Assembly: GCF_001605885.1 (NCBI RefSeq)
Contig: NZ_LRPE01000001.1
Span: 1 to 64,000, forward strand
Source of the DNA: Acinetobacter lactucae
Lineage (GTDB): Bacteria > Pseudomonadota > Gammaproteobacteria > Pseudomonadales > Moraxellaceae
Direction: 5' to 3'
Length of the DNA stretch: 64,000 nt
The translations under genes and the position numbers were made by a program. The notes beneath the pieces are model-generated. The model saw nothing but the letters and a program-made list of their open reading frames with translations, was not told the DNA's origin and ran no database searches. Of the stretch, positions 1 to 8,128 are shown in pieces. Numbering within the stretch: position 1 is the first letter of the stretch; the number at the start of each line of letters is the position of its first letter.

Positions 1-17
1 TTAACAACCTTTTTCAC
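1..17 (-). CDS. Start of a gene running off the left edge (unidentified)
   Basis: Read on the minus strand, a strong Shine-Dalgarno AAGGAG (complement of 25-30) is followed after seven bases by GTG and the codons for K-K-V-V before the window ends. The spacing is ideal, so a gene probably starts here and runs leftwards. Only five complete codons are visible, so nothing can be said about the product. The MKKVV-like start could belong to an exported protein, but that is a guess. Confidence 0.4.
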
Positions 18-325
18 GTGAGAACTCCTTCTATCCGTGGCATTACATCTTATTTATTAATAGGGTTTTAATTAGATTTTTTAAAGGGGGAAAACTTTGT
101 TTTATTTTGCAAGTTGTAAAAAAAGTAAGATAGAGAAAGGAAATTTTTGTTTTTTATAAAATTGTGAGGATGTTATGTAACTAAAAAATAAAACTTTTTT
201 ATTTAAAATATTATTTCTTGGCATGTTTTAAAAAAAGTATAAATTTGGCGAAATTTTCAAAAAATTTGAATAAATAAGAATAAAGTAAATGTAAAAAATA
301 ATTACGATCAAAAAGCCTTATGCAA
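18..325. other. AT-rich intergenic region
   Basis: There is no supportable gene here. The stretch is very AT-rich, with long A and T runs. It lies between the putative leftward gene at the edge and the terminator shared with gloB, so it most likely holds the promoter and 5' leader of the leftward gene. I could not single out one promoter because AT-rich sequence gives many -10-like matches. Confidence 0.5.
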
Positions 326-359
326 AAAGATACAGTTTTTAAAATGAAACTGTATCTTT
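326..359. terminator. Intrinsic terminator downstream of gloB
   Basis: A perfect 13-bp inverted repeat, AAAGATACAGTTT / AAACTGTATCTTT, with an 8-base loop lies 15 bases beyond the gloB stop. The stem ends supply T runs on both strands, so it could terminate in either direction. Confidence 0.85.
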
Positions 360-374
360 TATTGAAAATTAATT

Positions 375-1106
375 TTAGAAATTATCTTTAAGGGCGCGTA
401 GGTGAGCAAAGTCTTCAACACTTTCTGCACGAAGAAAAGGATTGGTTGCTAATTCAAGTTCAATCGTACTCGGCAGGGTGATTGATCCTTGTTTACGTCG
501 CTCACGGACTTCTTCTGCTCGTTCAGATAAAGCATGGTTATGAGGCTCTACCGTTAAGGCAAATTCAGCATTTGAAAGTGTGTATTCATGCGTACAATAA
601 ACTTTGGTTTGTGTAGGTAATGCTGCTAGACGGCTCAGTGAGTGATACATTTGTTCAGCCGTACCTTCAAATAATCGACCACATCCCATTGCAAACAAAG
701 TGTCGCCGCAGAATACAGCTTCTAATTCTTCAATAAAATAAACAATATGTCCTAAAGTGTGGCCAGGGGTCGCAATAATCTCTACTTTTAAATCATTAAA
801 CTTTAGATGATCATTATGTTGTAAGGGGTGGGTGATTCCCGGAATTTTTGTAAGCTCATCACGTGGACCATACACTGTAATATTTTGAGCAGCAGTAAGA
901 TCAGCCACACCTCCAATATGGTCTTTGTGCCAATGGGTGAGCCAGATCTGTTTTAAAGTGAGTTGATGATTTTGACAAAATTGAGTAACAAGTTCTGCTT
1001 CTGTTGGATCAACTGCAACGGCTTGTTGGGTTTCAGTATCTTCTAAAATCCAGATATAGTTTTGGAGGGCATTCTGCACATCAATAAAATGAATTCTATA
1101 ACGCAT
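375..1106 (-). CDS. gloB: Hydroxyacylglutathione hydrolase (glyoxalase II)
   Basis: The protein hydrolyses S-D-lactoylglutathione to D-lactate and glutathione, the second step of cytosolic methylglyoxal detoxification. It has 243 residues and a metallo-beta-lactamase fold. The metal motif THWHKDH is at residues 57-63. Further ligands are His116 in TPGHTLGH, Asp135 in CGDTLF and His173 in CTHEY. The Arg/Lys-rich C-terminal part (RERRKQG) fits the glutathione-binding helical domain of the family. The ATG at 1106 starts directly with the conserved core. The gene is monocistronic, with a terminator at 326-359 downstream and another terminator (metI) upstream. The length is close to the roughly 250 residues usual for bacterial GloB. 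Confidence 0.93.
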   Translation of the reverse strand: MRYRIHFIDVQNALQNYIWILEDTETQQAVAVDPTEAELVTQFCQNHQLTLKQIWLTHWHKDHIGGVADLTAAQNITVYGPRDELTKIPGITHPLQHNDHLKFNDLKVEIIATPGHTLGHIVYFIEELEAVFCGDTLFAMGCGRLFEGTAEQMYHSLSRLAALPTQTKVYCTHEYTLSNAEFALTVEPHNHALSERAEEVRERRKQGSITLPSTIELELATNPFLRAESVEDFAHLRALKDNF

Positions 1107-1226
1107 TGTTTTATCCTAAAACCAAATCCAAAAAGTAAATAAATAATCACTGATTTTGATCATAACAGAAAATGGTATTAACTCACGCACTCAACTGTTT
1201 GATAAAAAAGATTCATATCAAACAAA

Positions 1227-1250
1227 AAAAGCCCCCTGAAGGGAGCTTTT
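1227..1250 (-). terminator. Terminator of the met transporter operon
   Basis: An AAAAGC...GCTTTT stem with an inner CCC/GGG segment lies 14 bases beyond the metI stop. On the minus strand it is followed by a T-rich tract (complement of 1221-1230). One internal mismatch is present. Confidence 0.75.
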
Positions 1251-1263
1251 TATAATCGATAAT

Positions 1264-1959
1264 TTAACGTATCTTTGCGAGCCAGTTGCCTAGTGTCTGT
1301 ACAATCTGTACTAAGAGCAATAGAACAATCACTGTTAAAATTACAACGCTTGTATCAAAACGTTGGTAACCATACGAAATAGCTAAATCACCAATACCAC
1401 CTGCACCAACTGCACCAGCCATTGCTGTTGCGCCAATCAAACTGATGGTTGCTGTGGTTAGGTTTAAAATGAGTGAACTGCGTGCTTCTGGCAAAACAAA
1501 GCGAGAGATAATTTGCCAAGGTGTAGCACCCATTGCTTGAGCAGATTCAATAATTCCTTCATTTACTTCAAGCAAGGAAGTCTCAATCAGACGTCCCATA
1601 TAGGGCCCAACGTAAATAGTTAAAGGAACGATCGCTGCCCATGTACCAATTGAAGTGCCTACCAATAACTTGGTAAGAGGAATCACTGCAATAAGTAAAA
1701 TAATAAATGGCAGAGAGCGTAACGCATTTACAATCGGGTTGAGTAAATGATAAATGAATCTATTCGGCAAAATACCTTCTGGACGAGTTACAAGCAGGAT
1801 AATCCCTTGAATGAATCCCCAAATACCACCAAATAAAAGCGCAAAGAACACCATGTGAAATGTTTCTTGCAATGCTGTTACAAACTGGTCAATTGAAAGG
1901 GAGCTGTGCCAGAACGGCTGAGTAAGTTCAGTTAACCACTGTACGATTAAATCTCTCAT
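1264..1959 (-). CDS. metI: D/L-methionine ABC transporter, permease MetI
   Basis: This is the integral-membrane subunit of the methionine importer. It has 231 residues with about five predicted membrane segments. The ATPase-coupling EAA loop is visible as ESAQAMGATPWQIISRFVLP around residues 138-157. It overlaps the upstream metN by 4 bp (1956-1959, ATGA type), which indicates translational coupling. It is the last gene of metQ-metN-metI on the minus strand, followed by a terminator at 1227-1250. Family length (about 217-230 residues) and gene order support the call. Permeases of this family are hard to separate by substrate alone; the NIL domain of MetN and the lipoprotein MetQ make methionine the best assignment. 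Confidence 0.92.
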   Translation of the reverse strand: MRDLIVQWLTELTQPFWHSSLSIDQFVTALQETFHMVFFALLFGGIWGFIQGIILLVTRPEGILPNRFIYHLLNPIVNALRSLPFIILLIAVIPLTKLLVGTSIGTWAAIVPLTIYVGPYMGRLIETSLLEVNEGIIESAQAMGATPWQIISRFVLPEARSSLILNLTTATISLIGATAMAGAVGAGGIGDLAISYGYQRFDTSVVILTVIVLLLLVQIVQTLGNWLAKIR

Positions 1960-2981
1960 ACTTGATCTCCTGATTGAACTACACTCACTTCATTTTGTTC
2001 TAAAAACTCGATAGCCTGCTGAATCAACTCAGGCTCACCTAGAAGCTGTACAAACATTTGACCAATTACAGTACCATTAATTTCAGTCATGTTAGCGAAC
2101 AAGATATTTAAGCTAATATCAAATTGTTTAATCAATGACTGAATTACAGGCTCTTGAGCTGAGCGGCCTAAGAACTGTAAACAGTAGATGCTGTGGTGAT
2201 GCTGATTTTCGAGTTGATTTAAAATATTCACAGGTAACTGTTGATGTAAAACAGTCTGAATAAAGTTTTTAGTCGTCGGATGTTGAGGATTACTAAAGAT
2301 ATCAATCGTTGAACCTTGTTCAATGACTTTACCTGCTTCCATCACAGCTACATGATCACAAACGGTTTCAATGACATCCATTTCATGGGTCACCATAACA
2401 ATTGTGATTTTTTGCTCTTGATTGATTTTCTTGAGTAACTCTAAAACAGACTTGGTTGTTTGCGGGTCCAGGGCAGAGGTTGCTTCATCACACAAAAGAA
2501 TTTTTGGATGATTTGCCAAAGCACGAGCAATACCGACACGTTGCTTTTGGCCGCCAGAAAGTTCATCAGGATAAGCATCTTTTTTATGCTTAAGATCAAT
2601 GAACTCCAATAACTCATTTAAGCGCTTTTCACGTTCTGCCTTATTGTAATTCAGCAGACGCATTGGCATTTCGATATTTTCAGCAACCGTCTTGGTTTGT
2701 AGCAAATTGAAGTGCTGAAAAATCATACCAATATTTGCACGTTCCTGACGTAATGAACGCGCATCCAAAGCAGTGAAGTCCTTTTGATTAATGATAACCT
2801 GACCTTCATTTGGTCGTTCAAGTAAGTTAATCAGGCGGATTAAAGTACTTTTACCTGCACCACTATAGCCAATAATCCCAAAAATACTTCCTTCTGGAAT
2901 TTCCAAATTAATTTGGTCCAGAGCTCGTATGGTTTGGCCTTTAAGCTGATAGTGCTTTGAAATGTTTTTAAATTGAATCAT
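1956..2981 (-). CDS. metN: Methionine ABC transporter, ATP-binding protein MetN
   Basis: This cytoplasmic ATPase powers methionine import with MetI and MetQ. It has 341 residues. Walker A GYSGAGKST is at 38-46, the signature LSGGQ at 141-145, and Walker B ILLCDEATSALD at 161-172. The switch His is in VMVTHEMDV near 199. Residues from about 260 to the end form a NIL (C2-type) domain, which in this family binds methionine and gives trans-inhibition. The ATG at 2981 is followed immediately by a typical ABC N-terminus. A 75-bp gap with a hairpin separates it from metQ, whereas it overlaps metI. That gap may lower metN-metI expression relative to the binding protein. Confidence 0.95.
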   Translation of the reverse strand: MIQFKNISKHYQLKGQTIRALDQINLEIPEGSIFGIIGYSGAGKSTLIRLINLLERPNEGQVIINQKDFTALDARSLRQERANIGMIFQHFNLLQTKTVAENIEMPMRLLNYNKAEREKRLNELLEFIDLKHKKDAYPDELSGGQKQRVGIARALANHPKILLCDEATSALDPQTTKSVLELLKKINQEQKITIVMVTHEMDVIETVCDHVAVMEAGKVIEQGSTIDIFSNPQHPTTKNFIQTVLHQQLPVNILNQLENQHHHSIYCLQFLGRSAQEPVIQSLIKQFDISLNILFANMTEINGTVIGQMFVQLLGEPELIQQAIEFLEQNEVSVVQSGDQV

Positions 2982-3008
2982 GTCGTCAAAAACTATGCTA
3001 AAAAGAAA

Positions 3009-3035
3009 AAACAGGCAAAGAGTCTTTGCCTGTTT
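3009..3035 (-). terminator. Hairpin between metQ and metN
   Basis: A 12-bp perfect stem AAACAGGCAAAG / CTTTGCCTGTTT with a 3-base loop (3021-3023) lies in the 75-bp gap after the metQ stop. On the minus strand it is followed by a T-rich run (complement of 2999-3008). It has the form of an intrinsic terminator, but the downstream genes metN and metI need read-through, so it probably acts as a partial terminator or a 3' stabiliser of metQ mRNA. Confidence 0.8.
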
Positions 3036-3056
3036 CGCGTTGCAGCTATTATATTA

Positions 3057-3929
3057 CTATTTAGCTTCCGTGAGGTAGCTGATTGGCTGATTCACGTCAA
3101 CTTTTGTACCACCAAAGTGTTGTTCAACGTATTTTTTAACAGCTTCAGTGTGGTATAGCTGACCAACCTTCTGAAGAATTGGGTCATCTTTACGAGATTC
3201 AGCTGTTGCAAGAATGTTTACATTCAGTTTAGTACTCTGGTCAACAGGCTCGTAGTAGATAGAATCTTTAAGTACGTTCAGACCACCTTCTAACGCTAAC
3301 GTATTACCTAAAACGATCGCATCAACTTCATCTTTTACGCGTACAGCTGTCGCCATTTGAATTGGTTTAATATCAATTTTTTTGCTGTTATCGATAATAT
3401 CACTTGGTGTACCTTTAGCAGGATCGAAGTCAGCTTTAAGTTTGATTAAGCCAGCACTTTGTAATAACAATAACGCGCGAGCTTCATTCGCTGCATCATT
3501 AGGAATTGCAATGCTTGCACCTTGAGGGAATTCTTCTACTTTTTTATGTTTACTTGAGTAGATACCCATTGGTTCAAGATAAGTTGTAGCAACTGGAGCA
3601 ATTTTATCTTTGTTTGATGCATTGAAAGCAACCAAATATGCATAAGATTGGAATGCATTTAGGTCAACTTCTTTATTTGCTACAGCTGTATTCATTGCAA
3701 CATAATCAGTGAAGTTTTTCACTTCAAGCTTAATACCAGCAGCTTTAGTTTCTGGTAGAGTCGAAATATAACGCCAGATATCAGCGTCAGAACCAGTTGA
3801 GGCAATAACCACAGTTTGAAGTTGTGATGAATCACCACTCTTTCCAGCTTGTGGTTCACTTTGTTGTTTACCGCAGGCTGCAAGTAATAGCACAGACACG
3901 CTTAAAAAAAGACTGATCAGCTTTTTCAT
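3057..3929 (-). CDS. metQ: Methionine-binding lipoprotein MetQ
   Basis: This is the substrate-binding component of the methionine importer, anchored to the outer face of the inner membrane. It has 290 residues. The signal peptide ends in a lipobox LLAAC with Cys19 as the lipidated residue. A short Ser/Gly/Gln-rich linker follows, then an NlpA/MetQ fold beginning TVVIASTGSDADIWRY. That stretch is slightly unusual, since many homologues read VGATPGPHAEI here. Ser-Thr-Gly-Ser in place of the common loop could alter ligand preference. It is the first gene of metQ-metN-metI. The start ATG at 3929 gives the expected MKKL signal sequence. Confidence 0.9.
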   Translation of the reverse strand: MKKLISLFLSVSVLLLAACGKQQSEPQAGKSGDSSQLQTVVIASTGSDADIWRYISTLPETKAAGIKLEVKNFTDYVAMNTAVANKEVDLNAFQSYAYLVAFNASNKDKIAPVATTYLEPMGIYSSKHKKVEEFPQGASIAIPNDAANEARALLLLQSAGLIKLKADFDPAKGTPSDIIDNSKKIDIKPIQMATAVRVKDEVDAIVLGNTLALEGGLNVLKDSIYYEPVDQSTKLNVNILATAESRKDDPILQKVGQLYHTEAVKKYVEQHFGGTKVDVNQPISYLTEAK

Positions 3930-4369
3930 GTAAAAAAAGTCCTGATTAAGTGAGAAATCAACTATTCGAGTTGGCTCTCAACTAGAAAAGAAATAAGTTT
4001 TGTTGCAACATCACAAAGTTTTCAATACTAAAAGTTATCACTTATAACTCTTTTCTAATTCTTCAGATACTTGATTTGCCGTCATAAGCTGAGCTAAATA
4101 AAACTATTTTCACAACAGTTTTATTTTGTGTTATCAGTCTTAAACGATCTCTAAAAGTATTCAATGTTAAAAATAACTATTATCCCTAACAGAATTAGAT
4201 GATGAGCCCTAATATTTAAAGGCACAATAACTTTGTGAAAAGTTCCAACGCTTTGACTAATCATATCAATAAAAACATATTCAATATAGTGGACATGTTT
4301 CGATCTGATTGATTGGAAGTGAATAAAAATTGGGATTTATATGAAATCTTTTGATAAGTGAAAATAAAA
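3930..4369. other. Intergenic region between metQ and purD
   Basis: About 440 bases lie without a convincing gene. The region lies upstream of metQ on the minus strand and downstream of purD, so it should contain the metQ promoter and leader. A short hairpin AGTTG/CAACT (3969-3983) is the only obvious structure close to the start. I see no SAM riboswitch core and no convincing repeated operator. The rest is AT-rich sequence. Confidence 0.5.
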
Positions 4370-4400
4370 TAGAAAGTCCTCTTTCATAGAGGACTTTCTA
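4370..4400. terminator. Terminator of purD
   Basis: A 13-bp perfect inverted repeat TAGAAAGTCCTCT / AGAGGACTTTCTA with loop TTCAT lies 12 bases beyond the purD stop. On the minus strand it is followed by ATTTTATTTTC. Confidence 0.85.
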
Positions 4401-4412
4401 TAAATTGAGTTT

Positions 4413-5699
4413 TTACTCAGCTTTTTCACGTGCAATTGCGCGGTAACCAATGTCACTACGATATTGCATACCTGTGAATGTAACTTGTCCACATACTTCA
4501 AGCGCATTAATCTGTGCTTCAAGAACGCTGTCACCCAACGCAGTTACACAAAGAACTCGACCACCAGAAGTCACGATGTGACCATCTTCACGAGTTGCAG
4601 TACCTGCGTGGAAAATTTTAGTATCTTCAGGTGATTGTCCAATACCTGAAATTACATCGCCTTTGCGTACGCTATCAGGATAGCCTTCGGATGCAAGTAC
4701 GATACCGATTGACTTACGTTCATCCCATTCAGCTTCTTTTGGTAAATTGCCAGCAATACCAGCTTCTACCAATTCAACAAGAGATGACTTTAAGCGCATC
4801 ATGATGGGTTGAGTTTCAGGATCACCAAAACGACAGTTAAACTCGATTACACGTGGTTGACCTTGTTCATCAATCATTAAGCCAGCATATAAGAAACCAG
4901 TGTAGACATGTCCGTCAGCAGCCATACCTTCAACAGTCGGACGCATGATTTCAGTCATAACGCGTTCGAAAATCTCAGAAGTTACCACTGGGGCAGGAGA
5001 GTAGGCACCCATACCACCCGTATTAGGACCTTGGTCACCTTCAAAAATACGCTTGTGATCTTGTGAAGTTGCCATTGGTAAAATATTTTTACCATCAATC
5101 ATACAAATGAAAGAAGCTTCTTCGCCTGCAAGGAACTGTTCAATTACCACACGTGAACCAGCATCACCGAATTTGTTGCCAGCAAGCATGTCATCAATTG
5201 CTGCAAAAGCTTCTTCGTTGGTCATTGCAACGATTACACCTTTACCAGCAGCAAGACCATCGGCCTTAATTACAATCGGTGCACCATTTTTTTCAACATA
5301 AGCTTTAGCTGCATCAACTTCCGTAAATACTTCGTAAAAAGCAGTTGGAATGTTATGACGCTTTAAAAAATGTTTAGCAAATGCTTTTGAGCCTTCAAGC
5401 TGAGCAGCATATTGAGTTGGTCCCCAAATTTTTAGACCTGCTTCACGTGCAGCATCTACTACACCATTCACTAAAGGTGCTTCTGGGCCAACAATAACCA
5501 GCTCAACATTATTTTCTTTAGCAAAAGCAATAATTGCAGGGTTGTCTAAAATATCAAGTTGAACATTTACACATTTGTCTTCTGTTGCTGTACCAGCATT
5601 ACCAGGTGCAACGAAAACTTGAGTAACTTTGGTATCTTGCGCGATTTTCCATGCTAAAGCATGTTCACGACCACCACTACCTAAAACTAAAATATTCAT
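4413..5699 (-). CDS. purD: Phosphoribosylamine-glycine ligase (GAR synthetase)
   Basis: The enzyme joins 5-phosphoribosylamine and glycine using ATP, step two of purine synthesis in the cytoplasm. It has 428 residues, the normal family length. The N-terminal domain begins MNILVLGSGGREHALAWK, the family hallmark. The ATP-grasp core contains the loop DGLAAGKGVIVA near residues 147-158. FNCRFGDPETQ (around 287-297) carries the metal-binding Glu/Asn residues. It lies downstream of purH on the same strand, separated by 123 bp that hold a structured repeat-like element (5731-5813). Co-location of fis, purH and purD is conserved in related gammaproteobacteria. Confidence 0.97.
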   Translation of the reverse strand: MNILVLGSGGREHALAWKIAQDTKVTQVFVAPGNAGTATEDKCVNVQLDILDNPAIIAFAKENNVELVIVGPEAPLVNGVVDAAREAGLKIWGPTQYAAQLEGSKAFAKHFLKRHNIPTAFYEVFTEVDAAKAYVEKNGAPIVIKADGLAAGKGVIVAMTNEEAFAAIDDMLAGNKFGDAGSRVVIEQFLAGEEASFICMIDGKNILPMATSQDHKRIFEGDQGPNTGGMGAYSPAPVVTSEIFERVMTEIMRPTVEGMAADGHVYTGFLYAGLMIDEQGQPRVIEFNCRFGDPETQPIMMRLKSSLVELVEAGIAGNLPKEAEWDERKSIGIVLASEGYPDSVRKGDVISGIGQSPEDTKIFHAGTATREDGHIVTSGGRVLCVTALGDSVLEAQINALEVCGQVTFTGMQYRSDIGYRAIAREKAE

Positions 5700-5730
5700 T
5701 TTTAATTTGTTCCTTAACTTTAATCCTTTT

Positions 5731-5813
5731 CATCCCCCTCTATCCCTCAAGGTGGAGTTTAGCTCCATTATTGTGGAAAACCCTCCTGAATAAAAGGAGG
5801 GTTAGGGAGGACT
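5731..5813. repeat. Structured intergenic element with nested inverted repeats
   Basis: Between purH and purD lies a segment with three layers of symmetry. One hairpin is TGGAG-TTTAG-CTCCA (5753-5767). A second is AACCCTCCT / AGGAGGGTT (5779-5787 with 5795-5803). The two edges form an imperfect outer inverted repeat, CCCCCTCTATCCCTC against GGAGGGTTAGGGAGG. The layout resembles short interspersed palindromic repeats common in Acinetobacter intergenic spaces. Its copy number elsewhere cannot be checked from this window. It could also stabilise or terminate the purH transcript. Confidence 0.55.
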
Positions 5814-5822
5814 AAATTTAAA

Positions 5823-7397
5823 TTAGTGGCGGAAATGGCGCATACCAGTGAAGACCATTGCAATACCAGCTTCATCTGCTGCTGCGATTACTTCTTCATC
5901 ACGCATAGAACCACCTGGTTGAATGATACATTTAATGCCAGCTTTAGCCGCATTATCAATGCCGTCACGGAATGGGAAGAATGCGTCAGAAGCCATTACA
6001 GCACCTTCAACAACTAACCCCGCATGTTCAGCTTTAATGGCAGCAATACGAGCTGAGTTAACACGGCTCATTTGACCTGCACCTACACCAATAGTTTGGC
6101 GGTTTTTAGCATAAACAATTGCGTTTGATTTTACGTATTTTGCAACTTTCCAAGCAAAGATAAGATCATCAATTTCTTGCTCAGTTGGCGCACGCTTAGT
6201 AACTACTTTAAGATCATCTTTAGTAATCATATCTAAGTCTTGATCTTGAACAAGTAAGCCGCCATTAACACGTTTGTAGTCAAGTTGCGGCGCGCGTGCA
6301 TCAATTGCAGGTAACTCGCCACATACTAAAACACGAACGTTTTTCTTAGCGCCAGTTACTTCAAGTACGCCATCAGCAATACTTGGAGCAATAATCACTT
6401 CAACGAATTGACGCTCTACAATTGCATGAGCAGTTGCAACATCTAATTCACGGTTGAATGCAATAATGCCGCCGAAAGCAGATTCTGGATCAGTCGCATA
6501 AGCTAAATCGTAAGCAGCTTTAATGCCGTCTAAAGAAACAGCAACACCACAAGGGTTAGCATGTTTTACGATAACACAAGCAGGTTTTGCGAATGATTTA
6601 ACACATTCAAGTGCTGCATCTGTATCTGCAATGTTGTTATAAGACAATTCTTTGCCTTGTAACTGTTTTGCAGTAGAAACTGATGCCTCTTTTGCGTTAG
6701 CTTCAACATAAAAAGCAGCTGATTGATGTGGGTTTTCACCGTAACGTAAATCTTGTGCTTTGTTCAATTGAGTATTGAACGTACGAGGGAATAAGTCAGC
6801 TTCACCTTCGGTCTTACCAACGCGAGCGCCTAAGTAAGAAGCGATCATGCCGTCGTATTGAGCTGTATGTTCAAATGCTTTAACTGCTAAATCGAAACGC
6901 GTTTCATAAGAAAGTGAACCAGCAGTTTTTAATTCATTAATTACAGTGTCGTAATCAGAAGCATTTACAACGATACCTACTGAAGCATGGTTTTTAGCAG
7001 CCGCACGAACCATTGTAGGACCACCGATGTCGATATTTTCGATAGCATCAGGGAGAGTACAATCTGGTTTTGCAACAGTTGCAGCAAATGGATAAAGGTT
7101 TACAACAACAAGATCAATCGGATCGATGTTGTGCTCTTGCATAACTGCTTCATCTAAACCGCGACGAGCAAGAATACCGCCATGAATTTTTGGATGTAAT
7201 GTCTTAACACGACCATCCATCATTTCAGGGAAACCAGTATGTTCAGATACTTCTACAACCGCGATATTATTATCTTTAAGCAACTTGTATGTGCCGCCTG
7301 TAGATAATAGTTCTACCCCTAGAGCTGCAAGGTTTTGAGCAAATTCGACAATTCCTGTCTTATCAGATACAGAAATCAAAGCACGTTTAATAGTCAT
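5823..7397 (-). CDS. purH: Bifunctional AICAR transformylase / IMP cyclohydrolase
   Basis: The enzyme catalyses the last two steps of IMP synthesis, formylating AICAR with 10-formyl-THF and closing the ring. I chose the ATG at 7397, which gives 524 residues beginning [20 protein letters not shown], the conserved start. A longer frame from a GTG at 7460 would begin inside the upstream fis terminator hairpin and adds a non-conserved leader. The N-terminal cyclohydrolase (MGS-like) domain spans about 1-200. The C-terminal transformylase domain carries the KHANPCG motif near 265. The C-terminus ends FTGMRHFRH, as usual. It lies downstream of fis and upstream of purD. Confidence 0.96.
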   Translation of the reverse strand: MTIKRALISVSDKTGIVEFAQNLAALGVELLSTGGTYKLLKDNNIAVVEVSEHTGFPEMMDGRVKTLHPKIHGGILARRGLDEAVMQEHNIDPIDLVVVNLYPFAATVAKPDCTLPDAIENIDIGGPTMVRAAAKNHASVGIVVNASDYDTVINELKTAGSLSYETRFDLAVKAFEHTAQYDGMIASYLGARVGKTEGEADLFPRTFNTQLNKAQDLRYGENPHQSAAFYVEANAKEASVSTAKQLQGKELSYNNIADTDAALECVKSFAKPACVIVKHANPCGVAVSLDGIKAAYDLAYATDPESAFGGIIAFNRELDVATAHAIVERQFVEVIIAPSIADGVLEVTGAKKNVRVLVCGELPAIDARAPQLDYKRVNGGLLVQDQDLDMITKDDLKVVTKRAPTEQEIDDLIFAWKVAKYVKSNAIVYAKNRQTIGVGAGQMSRVNSARIAAIKAEHAGLVVEGAVMASDAFFPFRDGIDNAAKAGIKCIIQPGGSMRDEEVIAAADEAGIAMVFTGMRHFRH

Positions 7398-7450
7398 GAT
7401 GTTTAATTCAACAATTTCAAGTCTACGGATTAAAACCAATAAGCATAAAA

Positions 7451-7476
7451 AAATGCCCACGACGTCGTGAGCATTT
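7451..7476. terminator. Terminator between fis and purH
   Basis: The palindromic stem is AAATGC-C-CACGAC / GTCGTG-A-GCATTT with one mismatch. It lies just beyond the fis stop. On the minus strand it is followed by TTTTATGCTT, so it should terminate fis transcription before purH. Confidence 0.8.
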
Positions 7477-7482
7477 TATCAT

Positions 7483-7752
7483 TTATTCACTCATTAAACC
7501 GTGAGCTTTTAACTTTTTACGTAAAGTGCCACGGTTGAGTCCAAGAATCTCTGCAGCACGTGTTTGATTACCACGCGTATATTCAAGAACTACAGATAAA
7601 AGAGGTTTCTCCATTTCTGCTAGCACCATGTCATATACCTGAGATGGTTGCTCACCTTGCAATTGTGCAAAATAATGGCGAACTGCGCGATCCACGTGGA
7701 TGCGAAGAGCAACATCAGATTGTGCAGTAAAAATAGGAGATTTGCTATTCAT
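7483..7752 (-). CDS. fis: Fis-family DNA-binding regulator
   Basis: This is a small nucleoid-associated regulator that bends DNA and tunes rRNA and growth genes in relatives. The ATG at 7752 gives 89 residues starting MNSKSPIF; an upstream TTG at 7773 would add seven weakly supported residues. The C-terminal half carries the Fis helix-turn-helix, [20 protein letters not shown], ending HGL. The N-terminal beta-hairpin region is less conserved. It lies immediately upstream of purH, as in Pseudomonas and other relatives, but dusB, which usually precedes fis there, is missing. A 370-bp leader with its own promoter-like and hairpin elements lies upstream. Confidence 0.93.
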   Translation of the reverse strand: MNSKSPIFTAQSDVALRIHVDRAVRHYFAQLQGEQPSQVYDMVLAEMEKPLLSVVLEYTRGNQTRAAEILGLNRGTLRKKLKAHGLMSE

Positions 7753-7814
7753 GCGAGTTAATCCGAAAATCAAATACTAACTTGGGTAAAGTAGTATATA
7801 AATGTGGTCTAAAA

Positions 7815-8047
7815 ATACGGAGTCCTGTTTTAGATCCTAAAACAGTGACTCTAAAACATAAGAACAATTAGCTTGCCATATTTCTTCGTATTGAATAAAA
7901 AATAAGCGTAACAATAATTAAATATTTGTTACAGCCCCCTCAAAAACAAAAAAAGTTAGGCTATGCGCTTAAAGTAGAAAAGCACACATGCTTAACAGTA
8001 TTTTTTTTGGATTGAGAGCGAGGAGTATATGAGTCAAAGCTTTCGTG
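7815..8047 (-). ncRNA. Candidate small RNA or long structured fis leader
   Basis: The gap between the DUF3426 gene and fis has an extended -10 promoter (8054-8062) at one end and a strong hairpin with a T run (7820-7851) at the other, both on the minus strand. This would give a transcript of about 230 nt. No protein frame explains the interval. It matches no RNA family I can recognise by eye; 6S, SRP and tmRNA hallmarks were looked for and not found. It may be an independent small RNA or an attenuated fis leader. The boundaries are estimates. Confidence 0.35.
7820..7851 (-). terminator. Strong hairpin upstream of fis
   Basis: A perfect 9-bp stem CTGTTTTAG / CTAAAACAG (loop ATC) is extended by GAGTC/GACTC with one bulged base, giving about 14 paired bases. 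On the minus strand the stem is followed by CGTATTTTT, fitting an intrinsic terminator. It sits about 70 bases upstream of the fis start. Confidence 0.65.
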
Positions 8048-8053
8048 GCGCGT

Positions 8054-8062
8054 ATCATACCA
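8054..8062 (-). promoter_or_regulatory. Extended -10 promoter directed towards fis
   Basis: On the minus strand the sequence TGGTATGAT matches an extended -10 element. It is followed by ACGCGCC, a GC-rich discriminator of the kind found at stringently controlled stable-RNA and fis promoters. No good -35 is visible at standard spacing, which is tolerable with an extended -10. Confidence 0.45.
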
Positions 8063-8128
8063 TTGTCTAGGAAAAAGTGAGCAAATTAACTGCATTTTTT
8101 TTTATTTTTTTTTCACTTTTTTTACATT

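Noticed and set aside
3930..4369. Possible SAM riboswitch upstream of metQ
   Set aside because: No conserved riboswitch core could be found by eye, only a 5-bp hairpin near the start.
5823..7460. Longer PurH starting at GTG 7460
   Set aside because: The extra 21 residues are translated from the fis terminator hairpin and are not conserved; ATG 7397 gives the family N-terminus.
7815..8047. 6S RNA, SRP RNA or tmRNA in the fis upstream region
   Set aside because: No closing stem, GGAAGCAGCC-like core or tRNA-like ends were visible; left as an unassigned candidate.
8029..8070. A 13-codon plus-strand frame (MSQSFRGAYHTIV) with a GAGGAG site upstream
   Set aside because: It is very short and overlaps the better-supported minus-strand promoter region of fis; no family is recognisable.
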